From Dipetalonema caudispina (lineage: Eukaryota; Nematoda; Chromadorea; Rhabditida; Onchocercidae): a DNA stretch of 64,000 nt. Location: NCBI GenBank assembly GCA_013365325.1, contig JABVXV010000015.1, positions 472,455-536,454 of the forward strand, in the 5' to 3' direction. The notes under the pieces are model-generated. The model ran no database searches. It was given only the letters and a program-made list of their open reading frames with translations, and was not told where the DNA came from. A program made the position numbers and the translations under genes. Below are positions 25,517 through 57,718 of the stretch, in pieces (the first letter of the stretch is position 1; every line of letters starts with the position of its first letter).

Positions 25517-28500
25517 ATGAGTGGAAAAGATGAGGTACAGTCTAGCGAGCTCCAGAGGTTGATTTCCGATGGTATGACTCTTGTTTGTGCGGAAAATAAT
25601 GATGAAAGCTCACATTCATTACAATCTCAACCTCCAGCAGCAACAGTTGATATTACTGATGACTTTTTTATGGAATGTAAAAGTGAATTTCAGATGCTTA
25701 CTGTCCTTTTCCGTAGAATGAATCTATATTTTTGAATTTTGTCATGAAAGGAATTAAATTGAGACGGCATGGAAGAAATGAGGAATAAATATCCATTGAA
25801 ATGATTAAAATGAGTAAAGGAGAAAGAGGAAAAGTAAAGAAGGGATTCAGTTTGCGATCATGTATGGATTTAGTTCGTTAAGCAGATACATTTCTAACAT
25901 AAGAAATGAAACGTAGTAGTAACTTCCATATCATTACCAATTCATTCACATGGAATTTTTAGAATTAAATAATGGAGAATTAGTAATGGCTGATGATTTT
26001 CAACTATCGGAAGCAATGAGTGCAATAGGTTGGTTCTTTATTTTCATGTTTCGATTTGACCATACTTGATCATCACCATCTGATGATTGGATTGTGAGCA
26101 ACGTTGCAAAGCTTCTGTCCATCGTTACATTCCAAACAATTCTCGATTGTTCTAAATTTTATGTGGTGATTTTAATTATTCCACTTTCAAAGTCAAATTT
26201 TTTTTTCTTTATTTTTGTTTTAAAATTATTGGGTTTGTTAGGAATCCATACTTTCTGGATTCAAACTGAATCCTGATTGGATTTTGTGGAAAGGGTTCGC
26301 AACATTTGAAAAAAAAGTTGTAGAACTTATGGATCCGAAGATGGATATTGGGATGAAACCGTTCGATCCATCGACAGCTTTTGAGAGTTTAATTGCAACT
26401 GGTCGCCTAAACATCACCAATATGGATGAGCAAGAAATGGTAGCAACGATGGATGCTATGTTAGCTTCATTGATTTCGTGGCTTGAGGGGAATTCCATTG
26501 CACAAACGGTGAGCATTAGAATTTTTCGGTAAGAAATATACTTCTATGAAGTTTTTTACATTTTTTTTAAATATGAAAACAGTATGATACGTCGTTATTG
26601 TTATGTAAAAGTTTGTTCGAGAAAACACAAAATACCAAGGTGTCAATTTAAGCTTTTTGTATTGACAATTTATTTTATTATTGACTTTATTTTCATGACA
26701 ATTATTTCAAGAAGAGACTCATATTTGTTCGGAATATTTGTTATTTGTCCACCACTACAGTCTATTTCTGAGATGGTATATTCTGATATATTGGTAACAT
26801 CTTGCAGTTGTTAACATGTGTTTTCTTGAATCATATGGATTCAGTAACGGATTCGGTGTTATCAGCTTTTTCATATGGTGTCTTGGAGCTTACAACAGTT
26901 TTTCGTCATATTATACAGATGGCATCTGTTTATGAAGAAGTACGCATTCCCCTGCTTTGTTTGAGACTTTCACTGTGTTGCGTTTTCTTCGTTTTATTAA
27001 AAGTAGAGAACAAAAAGACAATATTGCTCTCTAAGTTATTATAATAATTTCCAGAATACATACATAAAAATAGTTCACCAGAATCATAGAAGCTGAAGGT
27101 TGTACAACAACCTTTCATTTCTAGCAAAGCTAAATCTATTTACTACAAGTATTTGGAATTAACCTTATTAATAACTAGAAATTCGAACGCTATTCATCAT
27201 ACTACTCCTGAAATAAATCTAATGAGTTTCTGAAAATATCCAACTTACTTGCTTACTCTTTTCTTTGGCTTGTTATCCAAAAACTTTTGCTATTCTGGTC
27301 GATGTCAGATGTTAAAGAAAAGACTTTATACTGACGAAACATAATTATCCTAGTAGCCTAATAGCCAAATCATTTTTAATTTCAATAATGGTTTTGAATT
27401 TCTGGTTCAAGTATATGAATTTTGTATTACTTAAAACTAATTCATGCAGGAAGATTTTAATGGGTATGCAGCACAATTTCACTTGTTGCCGATACCTAAG
27501 TTGACGAACTCACTGAAAGCAGCTGAAATTGATTTACAAAGAAAAATAAAAGTGGGTTTATTTCATTGTTTCATAACAATCACTGACTCATAAGTTGTTA
27601 CCTTGTTCGAGGAAACTTGATTTTTAGCGAAGGAGAAAATTATGAAATCAAAATATAATCTATTTTAAATAGAAAGATACTAAAATTAGGTAATATCGGT
27701 AACAGGATTGCAATTCTTCATAGAAACAGGAAGCCTAAGAATTTGTATATTTTATACTAATTCTAACCATATTTTATATCTAACAACTCGTAAGCTATGT
27801 TAAGGCATCATTCATCAATAGAAAGAGTGCTTTTTGTTGCAGCAAAAGCCAGCCAATCAGGAATTGCTGGATGCGGTGTTATATCGTATACAGTTTATTC
27901 GCCTTATGCTTCTTTCACTCAGTTTACTGGTTCAGTCTCCCACGAATTCTTATAACCGATCAAATTCCCATAATTATTTCAGGTATACCAATAGGTGTCT
28001 TTTGCTTTTATTACTTGACAATAAATAGTATAATTCTCAAAGAAGATCTACAGCAGTTCCTTTCTTTTGAAGAATTTATAAATTTCTTTTCCGTTACCTA
28101 TTCATTTATTTCGAGTTTTCGTTTAATAAAAAGGTATCAATTGTAGGCCCAATCTGGAGGAATGTGCTTTACATTTGAACATTGTTTGTTTATTATTGGA
28201 CAAGATGGAATCAACTATGTCTTTGGGGTTGCAGCCGCCGGAAAAAGATGATGGTATTTGTTTGGTCTTAATTTTCCACGTGAAAATTTCATCCCAAATT
28301 TTGATGACATTTCTCAGATATGCTTCTGAATTTCACCGGAATGTTCAGTTGTTCATCCTCGATTGCTTGCTTCATACGATTATCACAATGCTTTTTCAAA
28401 GAGTTTTGTTATACCAACTTCCAGATCATTTCGCTTAATTCATTTGCTTATTAGACTTTCGATAGTTTTGACAATTATTCCTTGAAAAATGTAATAATTT

Positions 28501-31500
28501 TAACGTTTTTATTTCATCAGAAGATTATGCTTGGTTACCAGCATTCGAACCTGATATAAACAGAAGGCAGCTACCGCCAACATTTCCACGTAATACAAAG
28601 ATGATAAATCGGACGGAAACTATGCGATATTTGAAAAAACTTTGTTCAAAAATTTCATCTATCACCACCGAATTGCCTGCAAAAGTTTCTAATATTGAAG
28701 ACATCATTGTAATTCTTAACTTCATTGTGAAAACAAAAGTTATTGAATGGAATATAGTTTTTGAGAATTTTGCAACTTTATCTTCGTTAAAAACTGCAAA
28801 GTTTGAGCGCTCTTCCCATCCTTTTGATCTACTATTAGAAATTCCTACTCGTTCTCTGTTTTCATTTCAGATTGAGATTAGAAGTAATGAAATCTTTATC
28901 GCTGTGCCAAATAGTACATAAAAATCTGTTTAATCATGCTTTATATTCATAAAGCCATGTTAGGAATTGGAAGTTGATGACTAGTTTGCAATTTTGTAAC
29001 CTATCAATTTTCAGGATTATTTGAGGACCTTTAGCTTAGCAGACAGTTGTGTTTTATCCCGTTCGCTACTGCAAATGGTCTTGTTTCCTAGTGATGACAA
29101 TATTTTGGGACGTGTACAGCTCTCTACTGTTATCGTTGATTCAATCCGCATGTTTGCTGCACCACCGGTTCTTGATTCAATGTAACTTAATTCTTGGTTT
29201 TATGAAATAGCAGCATTCTCATTCTATTCGTGATAAATTCTAAACAACTTAGCATAGTTTCTCTTGGTAGATTTTCTAATTCTTCCACGTAAAAGGGAAA
29301 ATTATTCCTTTTAACATAGTTTAAAATTAAAGAAAATCTTTTGTGCTTATAATTTGGGAATCATTGTTATTTAAGGATTTGCTGGACTTGAGTGATTTTT
29401 GATTTTGTTGTAGGAGTCAAGCCTTCAGCGTAGAACAATGTCGGGAGTGCTGGGGAGAATTTGTGACCGATTCAGTGAAAGTTTTCCTTGGTGTAATTCA
29501 AATGTTTGGACTAAATCCAGCTAGACAACGTGAAAAAATCGTTTGCTGTATTGAGGATTTCTCGACATTACAAGCTGAGGTTTGTTTCTGCTCTATGACA
29601 TTCTAAACCCATTTTGATGATTTTGCAAGCCCAGTAGTTTTAACATAATGTGGTCTAACGGTGGTGTGTTTGACTCCTCAGCTGAACACAACAAGTAGAA
29701 ACAATCATCATTGTCGATTTTCAGTCTGTATCGAGCTGGTTCAAGATAACAAACCATATCGTACTTCGTAGAATTGGAAAGTGTCTAAATAAAAAAGTTC
29801 AGTAAGGAAGTTGAAGCTATGTTAAGTCAGTTTGCTTAAAATATCTCGCATATGCATGTTGTTTTAGGCTGAACGTGCGGAGAATGCATTTGATTTGTAC
29901 TATTTCGGCCAAGAAGCAACGATAAATCTCTCATTAACGTCTTTCGTGATGTTGCATACACTATCTCTTATAAAATATCATTTCTATCTGTCGTTTTACC
30001 TCGATCTCTTCGCCTCATTCGAGTACTCGTATGTTTATTGGTAAGCGTTCTTTTTAGATCTTTCCCCAATAATCAGTTCTTTTGCAGTTATAATATTTCT
30101 TCAAATAAATCCCCAACTGATAGTAGAATTGGATTTAAATGCAGTCATCTGATTTCCTTCAGTTTCAAGTCGTAAGGAGCATGGATTTTCTTTCCAGAGC
30201 TGTTGGAGGTAGGATAACTTTTCGACTTTAGAATGCAAAATTTCAGTGGAAGGATTTGTTGCTTTTCTCTAGTGCACTGAAGGTGATGGAATTAACTAGA
30301 AGTTATTACGTCATTTCGCTAATTTTAGGTTTTTATATTAGTTGTTGAATATGAGAAGTTCTTTTGCAGGTATTTAAGTGAAATTATATTTAAATGGTTA
30401 GTGAATACGTTAGATCGTTCTGTCACGCTCGTAGCTGCTGGCGAGAAAAGGAGTAAGCTTTTCCGGATTCTTTAAACCATAGCTAATATATATCCATAGC
30501 TTTTATTGATTAAAAATGTTCGAAATTGACATTTAATAAAATACGTCACAACATGCATATACAATAATCCAGTGATTCAGTCAAAAAGGGAGATGTTTGT
30601 TTGAAATTCGAATTAATGGAATGATGTTAAACAAGGTAATTTTGCAGTGTCGAAAGTGCGAAAGAAAAGTGATCGCAAAAAATTGTCAAAATGTAAGAAA
30701 GAAATTGAAATGAAGAAGAAAACTATAGAGAAGCAACGATTTTTGTTATTTTATCGAGCACAGGCTAAAGTAGCCGAAGCATTCTTTATGGTTAGCTATT
30801 TCTGTATACTTTTCAAATCTCTATGTTGGATAATCCTCTTCCGATCGCCATCAAGTTGGCTGATCATTCGGCTCGGCACATCACATCAAGATCTGTAACG
30901 TTCCCGTATGCTTAACGATAATTCCATTTCTAGTTTTTCTGTGCGTTTAATTTAGCTTGCTTGAGTATTTTGGGTTATGTGCATGCTTCAACGCTGCATA
31001 GTATAGCGTAGATTCTTCTAAAGAGCAATAAGAATCTAAGATGAATTTTTGTGGTTGAGTTAATCTATAGTTAATCCTACGTTAGCGGAAGATGTACATT
31101 ATAGGCAGCAGTTGCTTTGATAGCATCGGGTAAGATTCGAATGCCTCTATCGGATACGGAGCAGTCTCGTTTCGAGCATCGCATGTCACCGTTTTCGTCC
31201 CTCAATTCTGTTACTTTTCGCATTGCTCTTTTTGTCGAATATGCTCAGTATATCCACATTTCAAGGTCTTTTTTGTGGTATAATTTCCGATGGCATGAAA
31301 TTTTTTCAAAATTGATAATCCCTGTAGGACTAAATAAAATGAAGTGGACCTGCGGTTTGAATTTTCATAGATAGAAAAACAGAGTTCAGAAATGAGAATA
31401 AACGAACCATTCAGTTATATTAGTGATCTTTGCCTCATTTTCAGTAATCTTATTTTTAAGTCATCAAAGACTTATGAAATTTTCAAAAACAGGGGACGAA

Positions 31501-32212
31501 AATCTCCCTCATCATCTCCTTAATTTGGGGATGAGCTAGCATTTGATAAGTTCTTGAACTTTGGTTTGTGGAACGATTTGAAATAATAGACATTTGTTCC
31601 CAATATTGAGATGTAATTTCATCTGAACTTCAGGATAGAATCGTTGCGAGCGCTTGGTGGAGCTAAATGCTTCTCAATTGCAGCGGATGCATTTGATTGG
31701 GCTCGAGGTGAGTTGGAAAGCTTGACTGGTAATGATGAAATCGCTCAGGAAGCTGCCGCAATTGCCCGAATATGTAAAAATAATGCTGTTGTTTCGCGGA
31801 TTATATCTTCCGGCAGTAAAAATGAGGTGACTTTTGTGACTTATTAGTGATTATTATGTAATATACTTAATTCAATTATTTAAATCATGATTGGGATACA
31901 TAGAAGAGAAAGAAATATTATAAAGCTTTGCTTTATTATAAACAGTGTTTTTACTTCCAGTTCAAGACCTTGATCGATAACTTTAGGAGTTTCACGATGT
32001 TTCCAATAAAAGTGGCACTCGTTTTGGCCTCTCGGCTATTCTCTTAACTTATCATTTACAGAGCATTCCTTAAATCCAATCTTCATGAGATATGAATTTG
32101 GTCATAAGGATACGTCTCTTATAGTCATACATCTTCATTTTTTCAGTCTAAAATCGATTTCGTATTCAATGGCGATTCATCCTACATGTATCCTTTGCTC
32201 AAAATTGTTTGA
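25517..32212 (+). CDS. natc-1: NAA35 (MAK10), auxiliary subunit of NatC N-terminal acetyltransferase
   Basis: Sixteen exons: 25517-25682, 25963-26028, 26318-26508, 26808-26939, 27450-27551, 27843-27982, 28147-28253, 28521-28726, 29015-29181, 29414-29579, 29868-30040, 30370-30452, 30648-30790, 31105-31265, 31634-31826, 32147-32212. They read through to 753 residues, near the human 725. Diagnostic blocks: ITDDFFMECK, LSEAMSAI, ELMDPKMDIGM, LISWLEGNSIAQT, RQLPPTFPRNTKMI, DSCVLSRSLLQ, RMFAAPPVL, a lysine-rich segment (30648-30740), RFEHRMSPFSSLNSV and the C-terminus YMYPLLKIV. Family knowledge: NAA35 scaffolds the catalytic NAA30 and anchors NatC to ribosomes for acetylating Met-Leu/Ile/Phe starts. 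The start follows the acceptor at 25514 by one base. Uncertain: the start of exon 3 (26294 is an in-frame alternative adding 8 residues) and the end of exon 8 (28738 would add 4). Confidence 0.92.
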
Positions 32213-33910
32213 TCAAGTATAGCAGCGATAGATTTTTTCCTTTTCCATGTTTTGCATTAATTTCATGTTGCTAGACTTAATATTTTGAATATTTCTCTAC
32301 AGAATATTGGTGTTCATCAAATCTGATGACCACTGTCTTGTGTAATTTGTTTTATGCCACTTTTTGTGAAGGCCCAATTGCCGAAGTGTTAATCCTTTTT
32401 TCATGAATTTTTCACTCACTTCGTATGAAATGAAAATAGAGTGCTGCATTTAGAGGGATCATATTAGACTTATCTTCGAAATTTAGTCTCGATAGCAATG
32501 ATATATTTATTGCGACGCATTTCTTAATGATAACGTGTTTGAACGTAGAATGCAAATGTGTGTGAACTTTCTGGAATTGATTTCGATCATAGAATCATTT
32601 CATTTGATTTGATTTGTGAATAACTGGAGTTTGAAATTTAGGGTAAATTTTGCATATTTGGCTAGATTTCTCACATTTATGAAAGCTTTCTGTGGTAACT
32701 ATTCTGTTTGGTGCTACTGATATAGAAATATGCTATAGCGTGTTGAATTGTGAAATGAGGTTCAACATATCAGATAATATCGTATTTTATAGAGATTGTT
32801 ACTGCTACATAGAAATTTTTAATATTTCATGGAAATTTTTGTTTTCATTTTTGACAAAGCTTCCTCTGCAAACCGGTGCAAATACGTCGGTTTTATATAT
32901 CTTTCTAAAAAGCTTATTTAGCTGCGCTTTTTTATTATTACATTTCGTCATAGGGTATATCAGCAATGGTAATAAGCTGGAAGTTGAAAAAAATTTCGCC
33001 GTTAGTTGCTGCTTTATTTCCGCTATACTTTTAGTTTTTTAACTCTGACCGTTTATTTGCTCATTTATTTTACGACGTCTTTGAGTTGAACTGATTGAAG
33101 TCAGAAGTGTCTTAATCGTAGTTCATGAAATTTTAAACCATGATTTTGAATTATTTGCAATGATAGCATTTTGTAGTTTTTCACTTTGAATGTTTTAATT
33201 TGAATAGTGAATGGAACTTGTCAGTTTTGTTCTTTACTATCATCGATTCAGAAGTGGAATGTCAATTCTGTGTGGGAAATTAATTGCGTGGGAGGGAAGC
33301 ATATTTTTCAATTGTGACGATCATTGGTGTTAAGAAGATGGTAAAGATTAAGCATGGCGCTACATCGATTTTCTATTCTTCTAATGGTGGCAGATGCTTA
33401 CCTGTTACAATGTTCTTTCATATCTGTGCAATTGTTTTCGTTTAGAAGTTACTTATATGTGATCTTAAAATAAAAATTGTTTTGCAGGCTGATTTTGTTA
33501 TCAGTATGGTATTAGATTATTGAAAGAATTAAACGTCAAAATTACCTATTTTTTCCTTGCTGATTCTGAGAGGAAGAAAGCGTATGAATAGCCAGTTGTT
33601 CTGGAACTCTTCAAAACCAAATTGAAATAACTTTTTGAAATGCTAAAGCATGGGATTCCTAAGCATTTATTTAAGACTTTTGAGTAGTTCCATTAGAGCA
33701 ATACCGGCGTAAGTGTACTAATTGGATGAATTTTGCTCACGTGATCATATGAAGGCACAAAGTCCTGAGAAATGGGTCGTTATAGCTTAATAAAATTGCC
33801 ATTTCCCATAGAAATCTTTTTGGAAATTAACTTTCTACAAGTATTTAAGACAAAAGCCATAGAATCACACTCAGTTGATTCAATCTTCGAGTACACACAC
33901 TACTGATTCC
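32213..33910. other. Intergenic stretch between NAA35 and MRPS2
   Basis: No gene recognised. A 116-codon open frame at 32692-33042 is rich in Phe, Ile, Ser and Cys and looks like AT-rich chance sequence. It has no acceptor, donor or homology that I can support. Confidence 0.4.
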
Positions 33911-35764
33911 ATGCCCAAATCTATATTTCTTCGACGATTTGGTATAACATTCCGAAACTCCTTGCGACCTCATGTATCAGTGATGCAAGAACCGAATGCT
34001 GATTCTCTTCAGAAGGCAACCGTCCGTCCATTTGTTCTTCTGTAAGTAACCTTTCTGTTGCATCAATTAGTGCATATACACTTCTTTGCTAAGCAAAGCA
34101 AAGTTTGCTAGTTCTTTTTCCAAATTATATTGATTGTGACTTATAAAGTACACTGAAGAATTTCATTTTGAGAGACCCATTTGATGCAAGCTTAGAAATG
34201 AGATTTGCAATATCGCAAACCGTATTTTTCTCTTACAAGCATCTTATTATAAAGTTATGGAACAGCGTAAGCTAAATTTTGAATATCAGCCAGAATTGAA
34301 AACATTATTTAGAATTGTTATGCACTCCGTAGTTCTTCAAAAAAAACTATACTTTTATTCCAGGGACTATGTGGATGATACTTTGAAGGAGAAAGATTAT
34401 TTCGGTTTCAAGAAAATGATAACAATCGATGATTTATTCCATGCACGGGTACACTATGGCCACAAGGTAAATTAATAACATTTTATATCCAGGATAATGA
34501 ATAAATTACATTACACTAATGAAAAAGATCAGAGAAAGGAATTACAGAGAGTTGAGAGATCAGGCTTTTGCCAGACTTTAGTGAAAAGACTTAATGTTGT
34601 TTTATAGATTGGAACAGTAAATGAAGGAATGAAGTGGTCGTTATTTGGCGAGCGTTTAGGTACTTGCATTTTTGATTTACAGAAAACGCGTGAATGCTTA
34701 ATTACAGCGTTAAATTTCGTCGCTCATATAGCAATGCGTGGTGGAATGTTCCTATTCATTACGGCAGAAAGGTGAGAGAATTGGTAGAACCGATTTGACC
34801 GAAATTAATTAATGAAGAAAACGGGAGGTTCCATATACACTAGATGACCCAGTTTAAAATTATTTCTGAAGTAAGCTGTGAATATTAGTGTAATATCCGT
34901 TTTTTTAGAAATAATATGTTAATGGTTGAGCGAAAGGCTTTAGAAATAAACGAGTTTGCGCACATACGTGGTTGGAAAGAAGATACTTTACTTAATGCGA
35001 AAGCATTATTTGGTGCACCGGTACGCCTACCCGACACGATCATATTCTTGTCGACATTAACATCGGTTTGCTTATTTATAGTTACAGCTACTTTTTTTCT
35101 CCTTTTTAGCCGCTATTTATCTATTCATCCCTAATTTCATCTTGTTACTGTATGACATATCAAAAAAAGCTGATCATCATATGACGAGATTAATAAGACA
35201 AAAAGAAAAAAGTTCTACAGCGCCTCCTTAATCAGAATACGAAATATTTCAATTCCGATCTGATTTCCAAGGCTCAAAAGGCTGCTATATTTTAATCGAT
35301 CTACAAAAGCGATCAAATACTTTACAGAAATAACCACTTGATTCTTCAGTCTCTCAATCTTACACATGGAGGAATTTTATGACATGATGTTCCGCAGCCT
35401 TTTTTGAAAACTTCAAAATATGCGATTGGGAGACTCATAGAATGTAGTACGAAAAAGTTATCTTTTAAAATAATTTATTTAATAAATACTTTTTTCGTAA
35501 AATTCAATTTTTATACAGAAAAAAATATTCCAGATATTAGAAACGCATCCAGCAGTACGTGAAGCAGCAAAAATGGTAATTCCAACGGTTGGTATTGTGG
35601 ATTCCAATGCTGATCCTACTTATATTACATATCCAATTCCCGGAAATGATGACTCCACATCCAGTGTACAGTATTTCATGGATTATTTCGTTAAGGCTAT
35701 CAAGATGGGAAAAGAAGCACGACGATCATTACATAGTGACCAACAATTAACCACTCTAAGTTGA
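33911..35764 (+). CDS. mrps-2: Mitochondrial small ribosomal subunit protein uS2m (MRPS2)
   Basis: Five exons: 33911-34041, 34364-34466, 34608-34771, 34909-35065, 35534-35764. They give 261 residues. The N-terminus is basic (MPKSIFLRRFGITFRNSLR), as expected for mitochondrial import. Conserved uS2 blocks follow: LFHARVHYGHK, NEGMKWSLFGERLGTCIFDL, IRGWKEDTLLNAKALFG, PDTIIFLSTLTS, HPAVREAAKMVIPTVGIVDS and TYPIPGNDDS. Family knowledge: uS2m is a structural protein of the mitoribosome small subunit head/body. The order and spacing match animal MRPS2 throughout. A poly(A) signal AATAAA lies at 35930-35935. The gene converges with BLTP2, whose stop is only 284 bases away on the other strand. Confidence 0.93.
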
Positions 35765-36047
35765 ACGTGATATCGTTTAGGATTTCTTTTCCTGTTTAGA
35801 GCTACACACTGTTGCACGTGTCTAACTGCCTTGAAAGTCAAACCAGTGCTACCATTATTAATGGTTTACACTGACTTTACTGGTCATTGCATTTCTGTAT
35901 TTGGTATGCGTTCTACTGACAGCACCGGAAATAAAAGACTTGAAGACTTTGACAAAATAAGTCAGCATTGTAAAATATTGGTAGAGGCAACCAAATCACA
36001 GTTCGAGGTAATGCCTTGGACTCATTGGAAAAAAGTCACAATAGTTA

Positions 36048-54117
<18,070 letters not shown>

Positions 54118-55818
54118 ATCTTTCCACTGTTAAATGGACAATAATATCTACTACTATCGTGCTGATTTTTCATCTATCACTGAACCTGAAAAGATGAAAT
54201 GTTTCAAACAGGAAAAACAACTACAAATATTATTTTATCAAACATTGAAAATAGCAATAGCAATGGAGCGAAATTTTTCCTTTCTGTTACCAGGATTTAT
54301 GTAGTGATAAGATTATTCGTTTGTTTAATTGTTCAGTATCAAAATTTCGATTCTGGACTGAAGGCATGAATGTTTCAAATTCCGTTAGTTGTATAAACAT
54401 TGTTTCACTTCAGCTTTTGCTTTCGAAAATTCATAAACTGCATTAAACATTACAGTTCTCATTTTAAATATTTTCTGTTATTTATCTGAAATGATAGCAA
54501 TTAACTGTTCATTAATTCATGTATACAATAGAGTAATGCACGCTTTCATCTACTATGAAATAGTTTTGCATGTTAATGATTTATCACATTTTTAATGTTC
54601 ACAGTTTCCATTTTTGCTTTCACAAGAATAAATTCAGATTCATTTCCAATTTCAATTTCATTTTATATCGCACTTTAATTTATTCCTGATAATGCACTGC
54701 TTGCTTCATTATCAAATAGCTAACTTTCTTATATGCAAGAATAGGCCAAAGTTATGATTATTTAGATTCTTGAAGAAATAAATTTGAATAAATATTTTAA
54801 TTTTCAAAGAAGAAGTTAGGATCATAAAATCATTTTTTGTAAATCAATGCAATGATTAGTGGTTGGACATTTTGTAACGGTACGGTTAACAAATAATTTT
54901 TTTTTTTTTTTTTTACAAAAACCATCTTAATCCCTATTCCAATTTTGATTTTGAATAGTTTTTTAGTTCAATTCCATTTCTCACATAATGGTGAAGCTTA
55001 CGTAAACCGATTTTTTAAACATTAATTATAACATTTATGATTACTTTTAAAAAAAAATTTTACATTCGTTCAAGCAATTCACTATGGACATATTTGATAT
55101 CATTGATGACATCAATATGTTTATTGTATTTTTTCAAAGGCTGAAGAGGGAGGAGGTGAAATTTTTAATTTAGCATATTGTTATTCGCATAAATTCCTCA
55201 TTTGTACCAGTAAGAATAGGGGAAGCTATCATATTTAGCGTCAAAATGTATTTTATCCATCATCAATAAACCAAATGGAAAGAAAAGTGCTGTATTCATC
55301 ATGAGGATTAAGATAGGAAATAGAAAAACCAATATTACAAAGAGAGAATTAGTGCATGCAGAAGAAACGAAATATGAGATTTAAAAGAAAGATCAACACT
55401 AGTGGCATAACCTGAACGAACTCTACCGGTTGCACATTCTCGCTTATCCGGATATACGGAATGCTATGAATAACACATCATCTTAAAACAACAGTAACCT
55501 GAAGAAACATTTCCTGTTAGCCCGGTTATCCGAATGAACTAGGAGGGATGAGATAATTTCATAGTGCTTCCCATTATTCCCTGTAGCGGCCAATATCTTG
55601 GGTTGGCATGTTAGTAGGTTTGTAGTCGGTAGAATTGTGTTTGTTTGTGGTACAGGTTGTGTTATTTCTCAAATTGTTGAGAATAAATTAGCTAAGTTTT
55701 TTGCATACCTTCACAGGTATGCAAACTTGACTAAGTATTATCGACTTTCTTTTTTCTTCAACTACATTTTCATGCAGAATGGTCATTTTGTATAATTTTA
55801 GCAGTTCGACGCCTTAGA
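54118..55818. other. Divergent intergenic region between BLTP2 and DPY-30
   Basis: The two genes point away from each other, so this 1.7 kb should hold both promoters. It is AT-rich, with a T18 tract near 54897. No specific promoter motif can be named. An open frame at 55598-55795 runs into the DPY-30 acceptor (ttttagcag ending at 55803) but shows no homology, so I treat it as outside the gene. Confidence 0.45.
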
Positions 55819-57030
55819 ATGTCTGCTATGGAAGTTACGGAAACGCCTACTGCTGAATCAGAGCAAATGAAAGAACAGGTCGAGGATATGCATCAACCGA
55901 AAGTTGAGGAAGCGAAAAAAGTGATTTTAAATTTAGAGATTTGAATTTCAGTAAAACTTTCATTTAGATTCTTCGGAAAGCAAAAATAATTTACTCACGG
56001 TGTTAAATAATTGATGCCGCAGTGATTTTATGATTAAAAGAAATACACAATGGTATAAAGCAGCTACGATCTCAATGCTTTCACCCATGAGATGTCTGGA
56101 TCAGATAGTTCTATCCCTGGTTTCTTCATCTCGGGCAAGAATTTACCAACTCATATTTCAGAGCATACTATCACGGATCTTGTTTTTTTCTCTGTTCGGG
56201 ATACTTTTGCTTGACAGTGTGTGGTCTCCTGAGCGGAACGTAACGTCACTTGTTAATAAAGAAGATAACAGTTGATTATCATCATGTTTTAAATTGTTGG
56301 CTGAATTTGAGTTTGTCCTATTCTTATTTTAGGAAGAAATACCAGCTCAAGAGGAGGCAACAAAAGCAGTTGATAGTACACTGTCTCATCCTTCAGCTAC
56401 TTCCGAAAACACTGAATCAAGTGCAGAATCTGAAAAGAAGGATGCACCTCAGGTATACGAATTTGTCTTGTTTTTCATTTTCTTTTTCGGCGCATGCAGT
56501 CTTCATATTTTTCCTTCCTAGTATCTTTGCTCACTTTGCGAAAACTGTAGTAGATGGGGATTCATAGTAGTTCTTTTTCCCTATCAGAAATGTATCAGCA
56601 ACCTTTGTGCAATGTAGGTCTGAATTCCTCAAAAAAGATCTACGGTGTCTCTTTTGATCGGCATTGTCTTGTTGCTGTAATTGAAATTTCTGAAACTTGC
56701 ATGACGTGGAATCTTGATACTGTTGAACTCTTACTACTTTGAGAGACGTACGTAACAAGTTTTGTCTATGTATTTTTGATCTTTTCTGACTTTTAGGCTG
56801 GTGGAGAGAGTGGAAGTGGTGATAATGCGACTACGGCAAGTACCACCATCCCGACGCGCCAATATCTGGATCAGACTGTGGTTCCGATTCTCTTGCAAGC
56901 GCTGGGAGCATTAGCCAAAGAACGCCCACCGAATCCGATCGAATATTTGGCCAACTATTTGCTTAAAGAGAAAGATCGCTTTTCGACATCGTTCAGTCAG
57001 CAGCAGCAACAAAATGAATCCAGTCATTAA
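55819..57030 (+). CDS. dpy-30: DPY-30, core subunit of COMPASS/MLL histone methyltransferase complexes
   Basis: Three exons: 55819-55920, 56333-56452, 56797-57030. They give 151 residues in frame. The first two exons encode an acidic, low-complexity N-terminal tail ([29 protein letters not shown]). The last exon holds the Dpy-30 motif: [20 protein letters not shown] followed by [20 protein letters not shown]. The protein ends with a short glutamine run and NESSH. Family knowledge: the helical motif dimerises and binds ASH2 and other amphipathic helices. In Caenorhabditis DPY-30 is needed for H3K4 methylation and dosage compensation. The start lies 15 bases after an acceptor, consistent with trans-splicing. 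The motif is essentially diagnostic. Confidence 0.95.
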
Positions 57031-57718
57031 GTCCAAAGAAATATTCGAAGATTTTTATTAAGCGCAACATTGTTGGAAAGATATTGCTTCGTTTTTCATC
57101 GATGTTTTGAATTTATTTTTTAGTGAACTACTCACGTGAAGAAAATTTTATGTAATACAGAAAAAAATTATCGGGTAGGGAAGATTCTGTCTAGTTGCCG
57201 TTACTCTTGTATAGGGTTATGATTTTGAATTTTTCGTGAGTGGGGCGCAACAATTTTCATCGCTAAATCCTTTTTATTATTATCATGCAATATATTATAC
57301 TATGTTTTTTGGCATTGTTCTCTCCATATGCTTGCAAGAAAAACAAAATTTTTGTTAAATCGGTTTATTTTTAATTTCTTGCACGGTTTTTTGCGTGTGC
57401 TTCCACCACTGGAAAGTACCTTCATTAATTTTATTTATTCAAATTTTAGACCGAAAATGGAGGGAGTATATTTCCTGAAACTGAAATATTACAGTTATCA
57501 GTTCAAACGTTCAACCGAAAGAGCGAAGAACTTTTAAAATACAGTGGAAATTAATTTTGAATTTACAAAGTTTACAGTAGAGGGTGTCATAGGAAAGAAT
57601 TGTGATTCGACCACAGAATCAGCTTTCTAAAAACAGTTGGCATCAATGCAATTATTGGGAAGGTTACCTGGTAGAATTTGATAGACAAATTCACATGTGC
57701 AATTTCAGGAACTCAATT
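57031..57718. other. Spacer between DPY-30 and the RRM gene
   Basis: 688 bases with no recognised gene. It contains the DPY-30 3' UTR and the acceptor aatttcag (ending 57708) used for the next gene. The short spacing, same strand and lone acceptor would fit a nematode operon, but a separate promoter is equally possible. Confidence 0.4.

Noticed and set aside
26238..26516. Minus-strand 92-codon frame opposite NAA35 exon 3
   Set aside because: It is a shadow of the conserved NAA35 coding exon.
32692..33042. 116-codon open frame rich in Phe, Ile and Cys
   Set aside because: The composition follows AT-rich sequence. It has no homology and no splice context.
57602..57718. Upstream in-frame extension of the RRM protein
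   Set aside because: A strong acceptor ends at 57708, and the RRM family starts at MVKLF, as in RBM4.
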